A stretch of 64,000 nt of DNA from Mucor racemosus (Eukaryota > Mucoromycota > Mucoromycetes > Mucorales > Mucoraceae), in NCBI GenBank assembly GCA_027405735.1, contig JAPEHQ010000008.1, positions 1,798,001-1,862,000 on the forward strand, given 5' to 3'. The notes beneath the pieces were generated by a model that did not search any database, was not told where the DNA came from, and saw only the letters and a list, made by a program, of their open reading frames with translations. The position numbers were made by a program, and so were the translations under genes. Positions 24,976-36,800 of the stretch are shown here, piece after piece (position 1 is the first letter of the stretch; every line of letters starts with the position of its first letter).

Positions 24976-26815
24976 AGCCGTTCAATCTTGCTATGCTCAA
25001 TTACGGCGTCGTTCTACGCTCTCGCTTTTGCAATTTTTTAATGAATGTATGATATGATGATATGACAGCAGACGGTTTTTCTGGTAGAAAAATGCATATT
25101 TCTATGATAGCAGATATTACGTATTTTGTTTAATTTATGGTTGATGTACTGTAATGCTGCTTTTACATTGGCTGAAATGTGCAATTTAGCAGGGTTTCAA
25201 TTGCGCTAAATAATGTAAAGCCTTGAAAATCCTTTTCTACGTGTGTTGTTTCTCTCTTTTTGTTTTCACATTCCAATGATATATTCACCGTTTAATAAGG
25301 CATATCAGACGATCAAGCTAGTATTCTTTTCTTTATCTGAATACGCATGCTGAAATAAGGGAATAATGTTTTTAATATTAGTAGCAGTCTACATTCATTG
25401 GAAACTGATATTTTTATTTAACTGCATTCTAAGATCAAATATCATTATTTATTACTGTATTGTTGGACTTTCAGTATTTCTTGATGACTAGATCAAATCG
25501 AAGGCAATGATATTTATATCTAATTAATGAGAAGCTAGAACTGGCTACAAACCCATGAAATCTTCCAGAAAAGTGATAAAATTTCAAATGATATAAAAGC
25601 ACAAAAAGGATAATCTAATGTCTTGTCTGATAACCACAGTTTTGATCGTAGCTATGCTTGAAAACAAATCTTTTTACAGCTGACAATAGTAAACTAAAAT
25701 AGTAAGTTTAAAGAAGGTTAACTTGTTTAAATTTTATGAGTGATAAAGTAACATTTATAGCTTTAAATTTGGCTTGTATATAAATTTAAGCAGTAAGTGT
25801 TATTTAATTTTATGCTCAAGCAAAAACCATAGTTGCTGTAAACATTATTATAGCTATTGCAATGAAATGACACCTTTTATAGACCAAAGTCGCCATTGTC
25901 ATTTCAGAAAAATAACTGGTCTCGATTCTTACCTGAATCTCGTTCCATAAGGATTGAGTTCCAATCAGATTCCAATAAGCATAACGAGGAAACTCTATAT
26001 TGCTGGTACCTGTAAAAGGAAGTATTCCTGATCAAAATACAACCTTCTACAACATGACATCTATGATATAAAGCTGTACTTATTTTGCATTAATAATATA
26101 TTCCAAAACTCCTGCTCATAAAATCGCAGTTGCAGTAATTTTAGATAAGGAATTACATCCCATAAAAATAAGCTCAGTTGCATTTTAAATTATAACCGAA
26201 ATGTTGAAAGATCAACATCCATGTAATGATATTCTATCATATCAAACAAATTATCAACAGCTCAACCAAGTATCTTTAAAAGAATGTCAACAAAAGACAT
26301 TATGGTTGGACACCTGTAAAATAAGCATCAACACACAAACGTCCACTATTTTACAATTTCTATAAATATAGCATACTTTATGAAGATATCATTCTTTTTC
26401 TTCAGATTTCTTTTAATCACAATAAAACCGTGGAAAGACTATAATTATATTTATCAACGCTTTTATTTTTTTATTTTATTTTTCATTTTTATAAAATTAC
26501 TTCCATTTTATTGCAGCTATAAACATAATATTTACAGATAATAATAATAGCAAATATATTGGCTCTTGCATGTATTGCTCTACATCTCTACATCAACAAC
26601 GCATTGAATTGTATTATTATCTATAATCTATATTAATAAAAGCAAATGTAATTTAAAAACACATTCCAGTAAAAAATGCAATGGATGATTTATCGAAAGG
26701 TAAATCGTATAAAATTAATCAAATGAAAAAGTACCGTTTTATTATGAGCTTATAGAGGGGGTTTATATACTAATTGAATGAGTGTATTAAATGTGAGTGA
26801 TAATATAATTAGAAT
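24976..26815. other. Gene-poor AT-rich stretch
   Basis: No coding region longer than chance, no clear repeat arm. It may contain older repeat debris. Confidence 0.4.
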
Positions 26816-26995
26816 GAGCATTTGGATATTGTGTGGATATATTGGAATCATGCTCCTATGATTCAATAGTAGCATGATTGATGATAGACGCATGGAATAT
26901 GACCTTGCTTGAGTTGCATGTTGAACATCATGGTTTGACAGATGTTCTAAATTGGTAATTCGGTAATTCCTAATTCTGATAGATCAATGGAATTG
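26816..26995 (+). repeat. R3 dispersed repeat, copy A
   Basis: Matches 57110-57283 in the same orientation, for example 'aaattggtaattcggt' and 'cctaattctgatagatca'. In the second copy an LTR-like sequence follows directly after this shared end. Confidence 0.75.
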
Positions 26996-27029
26996 TGAGA
27001 ACAGCACGATGCTTATGCACAAACCAATT

Positions 27030-27340
27030 TGCGCCCATACGATTAGCTCATTATTATGCTCATGGTCATACTTTATTATTATGCACAAATAGGGATAATG
27101 ATTTGCTTATGATGGGCAATTCTATTATTATGCACACATGGGATTAATGTCATGCACACGCACAGAATTTATAATTATGTACATACAGGCTTTTCGTTAT
27201 GCTCGTGTGCAGTTTCTTTTGTTGTGCCCATGTGCATCTTGTTATCTTTTTAGCTATTATTCAGTGGGCGCAACAACCCATCAGGCTATAGTGTGCAGCC
27301 CACCTGGACACAATAAAATTATCTTGTGCAGCACAGGTCG
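27030..27340 (+). repeat. Degenerate tandem repeat around 'ttatgcacac'
   Basis: Blocks of about 25-30 bp starting with variants of 'attattatgcacacatggg' recur near 27049, 27075, 27124, 27153, 27170, 27195 and 27218. Units are strongly diverged. An open frame at 27138-27347 runs through it but shows no known motif and is probably fortuitous. Confidence 0.5.
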
Positions 27341-27699
27341 GCCGTAGTGCTTTCATATATAAATCCTTTAAATTTGTGATTTTATGGACTTTTTTTGAAT
27401 CCGGTTGTATCATATTATACTTTTCAAGTTAAACCCGTTATTAGGCTAATAACGTTGTAGGTTGTATTTATGCTTTACTTAAAATAAGCCTTTGAATAAT
27501 TAATAGCAATAGAGTCGAACCTTAATTTTTGTATGAAATTTCGATACCTGCATCTTATAGCGTCTTGGAATTTAAACAACCGCGTTCGGGCTGTCCGGTA
27601 ACTTTTTCTAAAAATTTAAAGCCTGGAAATATCATTAGATGGCCGCTTCCGGAGATTGTTCCGCTTTTTTTTTGGAAGAGTGACCATTGGCAAAAATAT
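27341..27699. other. Spacer with a GC-richer patch
   Basis: 27560-27670 is less AT-rich than the surroundings ('cgcgttcgggctgtccgg'). An 83-codon open frame (27529-27780) covers it without recognisable domain. It may be transposon debris. Confidence 0.35.
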
Positions 27700-28260
27700 G
27701 AATCATATACTATGTTGTATGCCACCAAGTACCATATGTTATCACCTTCTACAGTATCAATACATCTTACAGTTTATTGATTACGACATGCATTGAAGTG
27801 CAAAGTCTTGATATAGGACACAAGAAACTACTAGCGTACTAAGTTTGATCCAATAATTACCAAGAACGCTTGGACCTCAATTATGACACCATACTATTTC
27901 ATCCAAGCGGTTAATCAACCAAGTGGCTATCAAGTCAACATCCAAGCACAATTAACGCAGCATTGAAACAAAGCAACTCACAAGCTCTGCAAGAACGGTT
28001 AATTTATAAATTGATCCATTTCAATCCATAATAGTTTATTATCAAACAGATCTAATGGTTCAATAGTGCCTTAAATTACACCTCAGGATCTCAATGTCAC
28101 ATCAATATAAAAGGCCATACTTTAATATCTAAATAAACGATATCTTGTTTTTATTATACAGTTGAATAACTGATTCATTACTCATTCTCTTTTAACTGTA
28201 TTCTTTTTTACGTATTATTCATCAAACCTGAAAATATACGACAAGGCTAAACCTTTTGCA
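27700..28260 (+). repeat. R4 dispersed repeat, copy A
   Basis: Same-strand match to 52405-52815 ('gttatcaccttctacagtat' type start, 'accaagaacgcttggacc' middle, 'tatcttgtttttattataca' end) and reverse match to 18410-18735. Copy A has about 100 bp more in the middle than the 52-kb copy. Confidence 0.8.
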
Positions 28261-30489
28261 ATTCTGTGGATCAGCACTACTAGAAGTACCTTCCATTGCA
28301 ACGGGAGATCATTTGGATTCATATTCGTTGAGAAGAACTGATGGGTTGTTTCAGATATTCTTCAAAAAAATTTATAAAATCAAGTAATGGTTTGAAATTG
28401 AATTTTGAAGTTGCACTTAATGCACACTGGATATATGAGTAACGTATCTTGATTTTATTTACTAATGGCAGTTTTTGAAGGATTTTTGCCCATGTTTTTG
28501 AAAAATAAAAACTCTCTTCTTCTGCTTAAAAAAAAGAAAGCCATTGGAAAATCAATAAATATTGACCCGAATGGGTTGAATTTTCACGATATACACTACA
28601 GCTATATATAACAATATCCAAAATAAAGGCTTTAGCATTCCATTGATTTTCTGATTAAATCGTAGTAATAAACGCTCACTTCTTCATAGTGAACTTTTTT
28701 TGGTTTATTTAGCAGACCATTTCAAATTAAAAATGGCGCTAAATAAGCCAAAGCCAGCATATATGGTAATGACAAGTACCGAAATTGATAATTAAACATT
28801 TTTTTTTATTTATAACCAAAGTTGTAAAGAAAAGTGTGTCTGATAGCTTGACATTTGGTGCATTTCATGAATATGAGAGATATTTTTATTAAAAAAGTTT
28901 AATGTTGTTATATATCTTCACTTGTCAAAAATAAACGTTATTGACAGTTGTAGATCCCAATAGTACTTAAAACTATGGAACACTGATGCAACTTCTATGT
29001 TCCAACTTGATATATCATGATCTGAAAATCGTTAGGAATGGTAGAAATATTATTAATGATTGAAAGATAAGAATCTTTCAGAGTTTAGTACAACTTGATG
29101 TCAAGGGGAACAATTTTCGAAAATAATGTTGTGCTTATTACTCACATTAAATTTGAGAACTATTTGGCACTCTGCAAGCGTAAAATTGTGCATATTATGG
29201 CTACCAACTGCGCTAATTTCAAATTTTGAATATATATTAAAAGAAGATTGATAGTATATAGACCAATATGGATCTAAGAGTAGTCTTTTTCCTGCTACAT
29301 GTTGAAGTATATGATGTATATTGGGTTGTATTGTTTTTGGTCAATGCAAATTTAGGACCTGCTTAAAATCCCAAAAAAATACCCAAACAAACAGAAATAA
29401 AAAGAATATGGGTCTATTTTCAAGACGCCACTTTAGATACTACAGGTTTTTAGGAAGAAATAGGTTCAATCAGTAAACTGAAAAAGTTGTACAATATATT
29501 TAAAAAAAAAATAGAGCTATATACTTTAGATTAGATCAATTTACGACTTTTTTCATACTTCCTTTTGCGCTGGTTATAAAATTCTTTCTCATATATGGAT
29601 ATGTATACACATTTCATTTACATTATGGCATTTGAGAAAAGGAAATTTAGTCGGACCGTTCCCCGGAATGGTTGTAATACTATAATTCAAGATATTTAAG
29701 AAATTTAATATTTTTTTTATACTATATGGTATTGAATAGGTCTTTTTTTTTGTTTGTATTATGTTGTAGCATGTCAGGTGTACAGAAGTATTTTTATTCT
29801 GCAAATTTCATAAGAAAATGCGTGTCGAAAGATGATTCAATATTCAGATGCGGCATTCCAGAATGTTTTTTGGTTTTTCTTTCAAAAAGTAGGATTCGAG
29901 TAACTATAACTATCCTGAAATGAAAGATACGATCCTGGTATCACTTTTCCCAAATATATCGCTTCTCCTCTTTCTAATGATGGTAATATATATACATATA
30001 GCATGCTTAGACAATGCACGCTCCGGATTTGAATATCTCTTTTCCAAAAAAAAAAAAAGAAAGAAAAAAGTTAGAAAACTGCCGCCAGATTTCGCTGATC
30101 ATTGCCATTTATTCAAATTACTTTGGAATCTAATGCGTATCATTTAGCATTCTATTTTTATGACATTTAAACACCATGGAGTATGGTTTATATACTGTTT
30201 TTCTTTTACGTTCCAATAAAGCATTTAGCAGTTGTTACTTTTCTAATGATACCACACCAACAATGCATAATTTAGAAACTCAATTTGGGCTTCACATAGT
30301 GACGCATTGCTTCTTTTTATACTATTGCAAATCAGACGAGTCGCGCCGTGATATTCTCAAATACAAATCTAGTTACATGCAACGAGATGAAAAATACCAT
30401 AAAAATAGCTGTAATGTGCGATAAAATGATTTTTATTTCTGTAATAGAAAAGCTAATAACTGTAATAAAATCCCATAGAATCAAACACC
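28261..30489. other. Gene-poor AT-rich stretch, 3' flank of RPL23
   Basis: Several short open frames (for example 30176-30424) have no recognisable motif. I support no gene here. Confidence 0.4.
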
Positions 30490-31428
30490 TTAGACGACGG
30501 TACCGGAGGCGGAAGCAATACGAGGCCATAAATCGGCACATTCCTTTGCAACTGGACCTGTAATAGCACTTGGTTCCGGAAATTAGCAAGAATTTCAATG
30601 CAAAAAGTAATTTTAATATCTTACCTGCCCTTCATTTCACCCTTAGGGTTAACAATGACACCAGCGTTATCCTCAAAGTAAAGGAAAACACCGTCTCTAC
30701 GGCGCCAGGCCTTACGTTGACGAATGACAACAGCGGCCATAACCTTCTTTCTTAATTCAGGCTTACCCTTCTTGACGGTAGCGACAACCATGTCACCACA
30801 ACCAGCAGCGGGAAGTCTGTTCAAACGACCCTTGATGTTACGGACAGCAATGACGTACAAGTTCTTGGCGCCAGAGTTATCAGCGCAATTCATGACAGCA
30901 CCAACGGGGAGACCAAGGGTCATACGGTACTTGGTACCGGAAACACTAACTAAAAAGGTAAAATCAAATTAGTCTTTCGAACTACATGATTACGCAGAAA
31001 AAAAGTCTTTTGTTTAGATTATGCCATATCATGTTATATCATAAATCCAATAGAACACGTTTAGTTGTTGATTTGCTGCAATAGCTGCTGTTTTTATTGA
31101 TATATTTGACTGAAATGTTGGGCAGCGAGGTGATCAATGTCGACGTAAAAAGTAGTTGATGACATGATTCGAACAGTGTTGTGTTGGTAAAGATGAGCTT
31201 ATTCGACTGCAATTGATTACATTGATTGATTTAAATATTGTTGATGGATGGATGCAATATGGCACTTTGTTACATCCAGTAAATCCCAACATTTACCCAA
31301 CCATTAAATCCAAACTCACTCCATTAAATCCATCCATCCATTAGATACTGTTTATGATATGATATAATATGGCACTACCAAAGACTTGATTTCCTTAAAA
31401 TGATGATTGTTTACGCACCTTTAGGCAT
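30490..31428 (-). CDS. RPL23: 60S ribosomal protein uL14 (RPL23)
   Basis: Three exons on the minus strand (31428-31419, 30949-30625, 30568-30490) give 137 residues, the normal size. Highly conserved blocks are [59 protein letters not shown] and the C-terminal [19 protein letters not shown]. The protein binds 28S rRNA near the GTPase-centre side of the large subunit and helps form an intersubunit bridge. Exon 1 is only ten bases (MPK plus one base). Intron 1 is 469 bp, far longer than other introns here, as is common in fungal ribosomal protein genes. Codons are more GC-rich than in neighbours, as expected for a highly expressed gene. The start was chosen because it is the only ATG that joins in phase with a good donor. 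Confidence 0.95.
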
Positions 31429-32439
31429 TGCGTAGAGATACGGATGAGAGAGGAAGTTCTTATTCTGGTTTTTGACAATCCCCTCATAAGATCAATGTTC
31501 GAGAGGTATCCAATCTCTTGAAATCCCGCAATTTTACAGTGACTGAAAAGTTTTTTTATTTGAATGTAAAAAATGTGTGTGTGCATCTGATAACTTGTGC
31601 CGGCCATTGTATTGACACCTTGTTTTTTTTGAAGGAAAACCACATTAGAGTTAGGATTTAAATCTGCAAATATCACTAAAATCAAACCACTTTCTTTTAC
31701 ACTGAAGATTAATGAAGATACTTGAATAATCAATATGCATTGTCATGATAATAATATCTCATATTTATCACTGTAATAGCATCTGAGATAATGCAAAGCA
31801 AACTGGGGTTTTTTTTTCTTTTCTTTTTTTTTTGGCAAACTTGACAGCTTCGTTTAATGAAGTTCTTACAGAATCTGAATATAATTTCAAAAAAGATATG
31901 CCTCTGGATTATGACCAATTGATTTGTACCTTTGTTCTCTCCTGTTGATTCTGCAACATGTATTGAAGAACACTGCGAAATAGATCAGTAAAATATTCCA
32001 GAAATATAATGCATACTTACAATTTAGCTATCTCCAATAAACAGAAGGACAAATAGCTGAATTAAATGAAGAGAACATAATTTTAGGCGAGCGTTTATTC
32101 AAAGGCAATGAGTGTACGTGTTGGTAGATACATTGAAGAACATTGTCCACATTAGGCTTCCTTGCCTATGATATTGGAAAATGAATGGATACCTAATTCA
32201 TCTATATTTTGGTACTTGATTTCTAGTAAAACACCAACTGTGGAAGGCAATAATCAAATATATTAGATATTTAGTTTATGAGTTATATTTATAATAGACC
32301 TAACATTGATATAAAGTCATTTTCATTAAATATTCGATGCTGTATAGTTTATATAATGGCGAATTTTCTGCAAAATACAGCGAAACCGATATTGAATCTC
32401 AGATGTCATAGTTTTTTTTATTTTTGATCTGAATTGACA
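31429..32439. other. Intergenic, RPL23 upstream region and LINE left flank
   Basis: The first few hundred bases should hold the RPL23 promoter. No other gene is supported; short frames have no motif. Confidence 0.45.
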
Positions 32440-32453
32440 TTTTTGAGAAAAAA
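32440..32453. repeat. LINE target-site duplication, left
   Basis: TTTTTGAGAAAAAA occurs here and again at 38174-38187 just after the LINE poly(A) run. Confidence 0.75.
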
Positions 32454-32615
32454 ACAAAACTATTCGACTAGTAACGAATACCAAACATCACTTCTACAAC
32501 CCAAATCTCACTCAAAATCTCTGACATCAAACTTCAACAACCACAAACTACATTCAAATCGGAAATAGATCCATTCACATACTTCTATCTTCCCAAAAAT
32601 CACCGTTTCAGCAAC

Positions 32616-33806
32616 ATGGCTCCAGCTGAAAAAGGCACAACTTCATTAAAGAAAACCGCGGCAACAGTACGTTCTGCACCCCTCACCACCAAACTTCGCT
32701 CTTCAACTCAAGAGGACCACCAATCCGAAACCAACAACGCAATGCTTGCCCAGATCCTGGAGGCTTTACAAGCTACAACTTCTCAAATGGCTGCTCTTAC
32801 GGACCGTATTGCCAACCTCGAGACCCAACAACCATCGGCCCCAGCTATGACTGACACACTTAACACCATTCTCAAACGTTTGGATCACCTAGAACTTGAA
32901 AACCAAACAATACGCAAATCTATGGAAACTAAATCTTCTGCCCCTGCCGAAGTCGATCCTATGGATATCAACGATTCTTCCTTTCCTGCTTTGACCCTTG
33001 GATCTTCCGCTTCCAAGTACGCTACCATTCCCGATCCAGTTGTAACCTCTCCTGAGGCTACCGTTACTACCGCTACACCTCCAACTACGTCCACTCAACC
33101 AGACCCCAACGCTAAACCGATAACATATGGCAGAAGTCGTCGAAACTTTACCAAACTATCTTCAAACCCTGGCTTCACCTACTTGTACCTTCCTACCCGT
33201 GCGCGTATGCCCTTTAAGGACATGCGTAAGACCCTTCGCGACCTATCTTTTAACTCCGGCTCTATAGTTGACATCCATTACCCGGCTAAAAATGTTGTCG
33301 CTTTATTGATCCACAACGACTACCATTCCACTGCTACCAACATATTACAACAAAATGATCTGGCTCCCATCACCAACTTTGACCCCCTCAGCGCAAATAA
33401 TCTGGCCGACCCTCAATTTAAGGATGCCTCCCACGAAGAAAGAACCACCCAAATGCGCATGATTGTAGAAAACCAAATACAACGAACCATTGAATTCCTC
33501 CGTCCACCAGTTAAACTGGCAGTCGCTCGCGATTTCCAGCGCAAGGGCCTTATTACTGACACCCAGTTGAATGATCTTATCAACCTCCATCGTACCACCA
33601 AACCTTCCACCAACAATGGTCAAGATAACTTCAAGCCTTTGGATCACAACAATGACCCCGAAGATCTTTCAATGCTCTCTGACGATGAAGCTCAACATCA
33701 ATCTGCAACTTCAACCGAAGACCATCCTCATGCCACTGATCATGACATGATCATTACTGACACAAACATTTCCGCTGGAGAAATTAATCCAGCAATGCCT
33801 CAATAA
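32616..33806 (+). CDS. LINE ORF1, RNA-binding Gag-like protein
   Basis: 396 residues. An N-terminal coiled coil is likely: heptad-type leucines run through LAQILEALQATTSQMAALTD and again through LNTILKRLDHLELENQ (residues about 40-105), suggesting oligomers. A Thr/Pro-rich linker follows, then a folded central region near 165-310 with basic patches (GRSRRNFTKL). No CCHC knuckle is seen. ORF1 proteins coat element RNA. Only two bases separate its stop from the ORF2 start, in the context TAAAGATG. Confidence 0.85.
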   Translation: MAPAEKGTTSLKKTAATVRSAPLTTKLRSSTQEDHQSETNNAMLAQILEALQATTSQMAALTDRIANLETQQPSAPAMTDTLNTILKRLDHLELENQTIRKSMETKSSAPAEVDPMDINDSSFPALTLGSSASKYATIPDPVVTSPEATVTTATPPTTSTQPDPNAKPITYGRSRRNFTKLSSNPGFTYLYLPTRARMPFKDMRKTLRDLSFNSGSIVDIHYPAKNVVALLIHNDYHSTATNILQQNDLAPITNFDPLSANNLADPQFKDASHEERTTQMRMIVENQIQRTIEFLRPPVKLAVARDFQRKGLITDTQLNDLINLHRTTKPSTNNGQDNFKPLDHNNDPEDLSMLSDDEAQHQSATSTEDHPHATDHDMIITDTNISAGEINPAMPQ

Positions 33807-33808
33807 AG

Positions 33809-36800
33809 ATGTCGGCCCTTTCGCCAACATCTTTTGAACCCGTAACGCCAATCAATAACACATATACCAAATATACTAATATGAAAATAGGTTCTCTCAA
33901 TTGTAGGAGCCTCTCTAAGCCTTCCAAAATTTCTACGTCTCAAGACTTCACTCGTTTTCTCCGTACCAACCTATTCGATATTCTATGCCTACAAGAAACC
34001 CATGCTGGATCTCCAGAGATTCAATCTCGTCTTACTATGCAACTACAAGCTCATCAAACCATATGGACATCACATCTAGGCATCATAAATTTCAACAATA
34101 ACATTCATTTAGAAACCATATACACATCAACCGATGAACGGGTTCTCCTATGCAAAGTGTCTCATGTTAATAAACTGTTTCCACCATTTACTCTTTTGAA
34201 CATCTATGCACCGGCTACTTCAAGTCAACGGTATACCTTTTATGCTAACCTTTTATCTTCCCAATACTTTCATTCATTTATTTCTGACATTCATTCTACT
34301 CATATACTAAACCATAACACTCCCTCCATTATAGTAGGTGATTTCAACTACAACTTTCGTCACTTTCCGTATGCCAAGATTGATCAATATCTCCAAGAAA
34401 CACCCGCCTCCCTCATCATTCCTCATACTCATCAACCCCTTCCAGTAAACTCAACAGACTCCGAAGAAACCTTCATTATGCCTCAATTGGACTCTAACGA
34501 TCCCTCAACTATCCCTCCTAATAGCGTTAGTCAATGGATATGGCATTGGATTATGACACAACAGTACACAGAAGCCTCTCATGGATTACAAACTGATCCA
34601 TTTATACCTACCTTTCGCCGCAATACATCTCTATCTACTATAGATTACATTTTCTTGAGCCCTATCTTAGTTTCGTTCGTTAATTCATCCCAGGTACAAT
34701 TTATATCTCCCGAATGGACTGACCATACCCTTTTATCTGTAGACCTTAGATTTGACAGCCCTGACCATGGTTCTGGGATCTGGCGAGCAAACCCAAACCT
34801 GACCAAGAACAACTTTTTCGTTGAACAACTACACATAGCATTGGACGAATTTCATACCCAACTCTCACAACTCTCTAATCCCCCCGATGTTCAAACCACT
34901 TGGGACAACATCAAAACACTCACTAAGACTCTGGCTCGACGCATTGGTAGATCTAAAGGAGAATGGCGGCAACGCCAACTCAAACGCTTACAACGGAAAC
35001 GGAATCGAATACTTCGGATTTACAAAGACTCTAGAATCCTGCACGACCGACTACCAATCATAGAACAACAAATCGGGCAAATACAACAAGATATAGTAGA
35101 AACACTGGGATTGCGTTCCGGTATACGCTGGCGTGAGAATGGAGAGAAAGCGGCAGGTGTACTCAAACGACTCATCAAACAGCAAACACAACAACGCACT
35201 ATCCCCTCCATCATCCACCCCGCCACTGGCAACATCTGTGATACTCCCCAACAAAAACAACACGGGACACAACAATTTTACCAACACTTATATACCCCAG
35301 AGCCTATCAATTCACAAGATACTACCTACTTTACTAACCAAATTCCTCCCAATCATAGAATCTCAGAAGAAAAACATGCTCCACTGTGTGCTCCTTTTTG
35401 TTTGTCTGATCTACAAGAAGGTGCCCACCGATCACCCACTAGAAGTAGCCCTGGTCCAGACGGTCTCCCTTATGAGATACTAACTCTTCTTCTTCAACAT
35501 CCAGCTACTGGAAACATTGCCCTACAGGTCTATAACAATGCTCTCTTACAAAGTGTATTTCCAGCTTCGTGGTTAGAAACCTGCATGACTCTAATACCTA
35601 AGAAAGGCGATCTGTCTCTACTACAAAATTGGCGGCCGATATCCTTGATTAATACTGACGCCAAAATTTTCACTCGAATGATCAATGCTAGACTGATGCA
35701 ATTTATGAACAAATGTATAAGTACTAACCAAATGGGATTTATGCCCAAACGCTTCATAGGAGAACAGGGAATGATCGTACAATGCCTCCAGGAAATAGCT
35801 ACATATGCTCGTTCCGATTGCATTGCTCTTCTTCTCGATCAACAAAAAGCTTATGACCGAATTCATTTTGACTACCTCAAACATTGCATGAGGGCCTTCA
35901 ACATCCCACCCACCATCATTCACTCCATCACATCCTTATTTTCCAATACAATGATACAGGTAAACGTTAATGGATTCCTCACCGCTCCTTTTCAACAACT
36001 TCGTGGTCTCCGACAAGGGGACCCTTTAAGCCCTCTTCTATTCAACATAGCATTTGACCCGCTCCTTCGATCAATTCACACCTCACCTGACATCCAAGGC
36101 TTTGACCTCCAACGAGAGGCTATACCTCGTTTCCACAATCAAGACCAACAGCTCATCACTTCCTTTAATACCTTACATATTCATGAATCTAATAACACTA
36201 ACACAACCCCCGCTCCACCTCTCTCTAACTCTACCGTTAAAATTATAGCTTATGCCGATGACACCTTGGTTACTCTTCGTACCCAAGATGATTTTCACCA
36301 CCTTCAAACCATCCTTTCTAAATATATGAACGCTTCTAATGCATTACTAAACTACAACAAGACACAGACACTATCCTTGTCCGGTGCGCCACATCCGATT
36401 TGGCAAGCCTTTTTACAGGAACATGGTATCACTCATTGGCACGACAAAAATGCACCAGCGCCCTTAATCTATCTCGGCTATGCCATTTGCTCCAATCCTA
36501 CTCAACGTACCGCACACGCTCATTCTATCATTTCTAATCTCAAGAAACAATGCCAAATGTTTGCCGCTCGATCTTTAACATATCGAGGCAAAGTAACTAT
36601 TATGAACTCACTTATATATTCTAAACTATGGCATATGATCCGTTTATTTAGTTTCACTAAGTCAGAAATACACCAAATTCAACAAATTGCTGCATCTTTC
36701 ATCAACAACAATGCCACTGTCACTCGTTTTTCCTTTAACACCCTCACTCTACCTCGCAAACAAGGCGGTCTACAACTCATTGACCCCCAACAACAAGCAC

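Noticed and set aside
27030..27340. Possible CRISPR-like array of 'attatgcacac' units
   Set aside because: Units are degenerate, spacing is irregular and there are no unique spacers; it is a decayed tandem repeat in a eukaryote.
27529..27780. 83-codon frame in a GC-richer patch
   Set aside because: No motif, no neighbouring exon signals, and it enters repeat R4; not supported as a gene.
30176..30598. Overlapping 70-88 codon frames downstream of RPL23
   Set aside because: Part overlaps the last RPL23 exon in the wrong frame; no domain or splice support.
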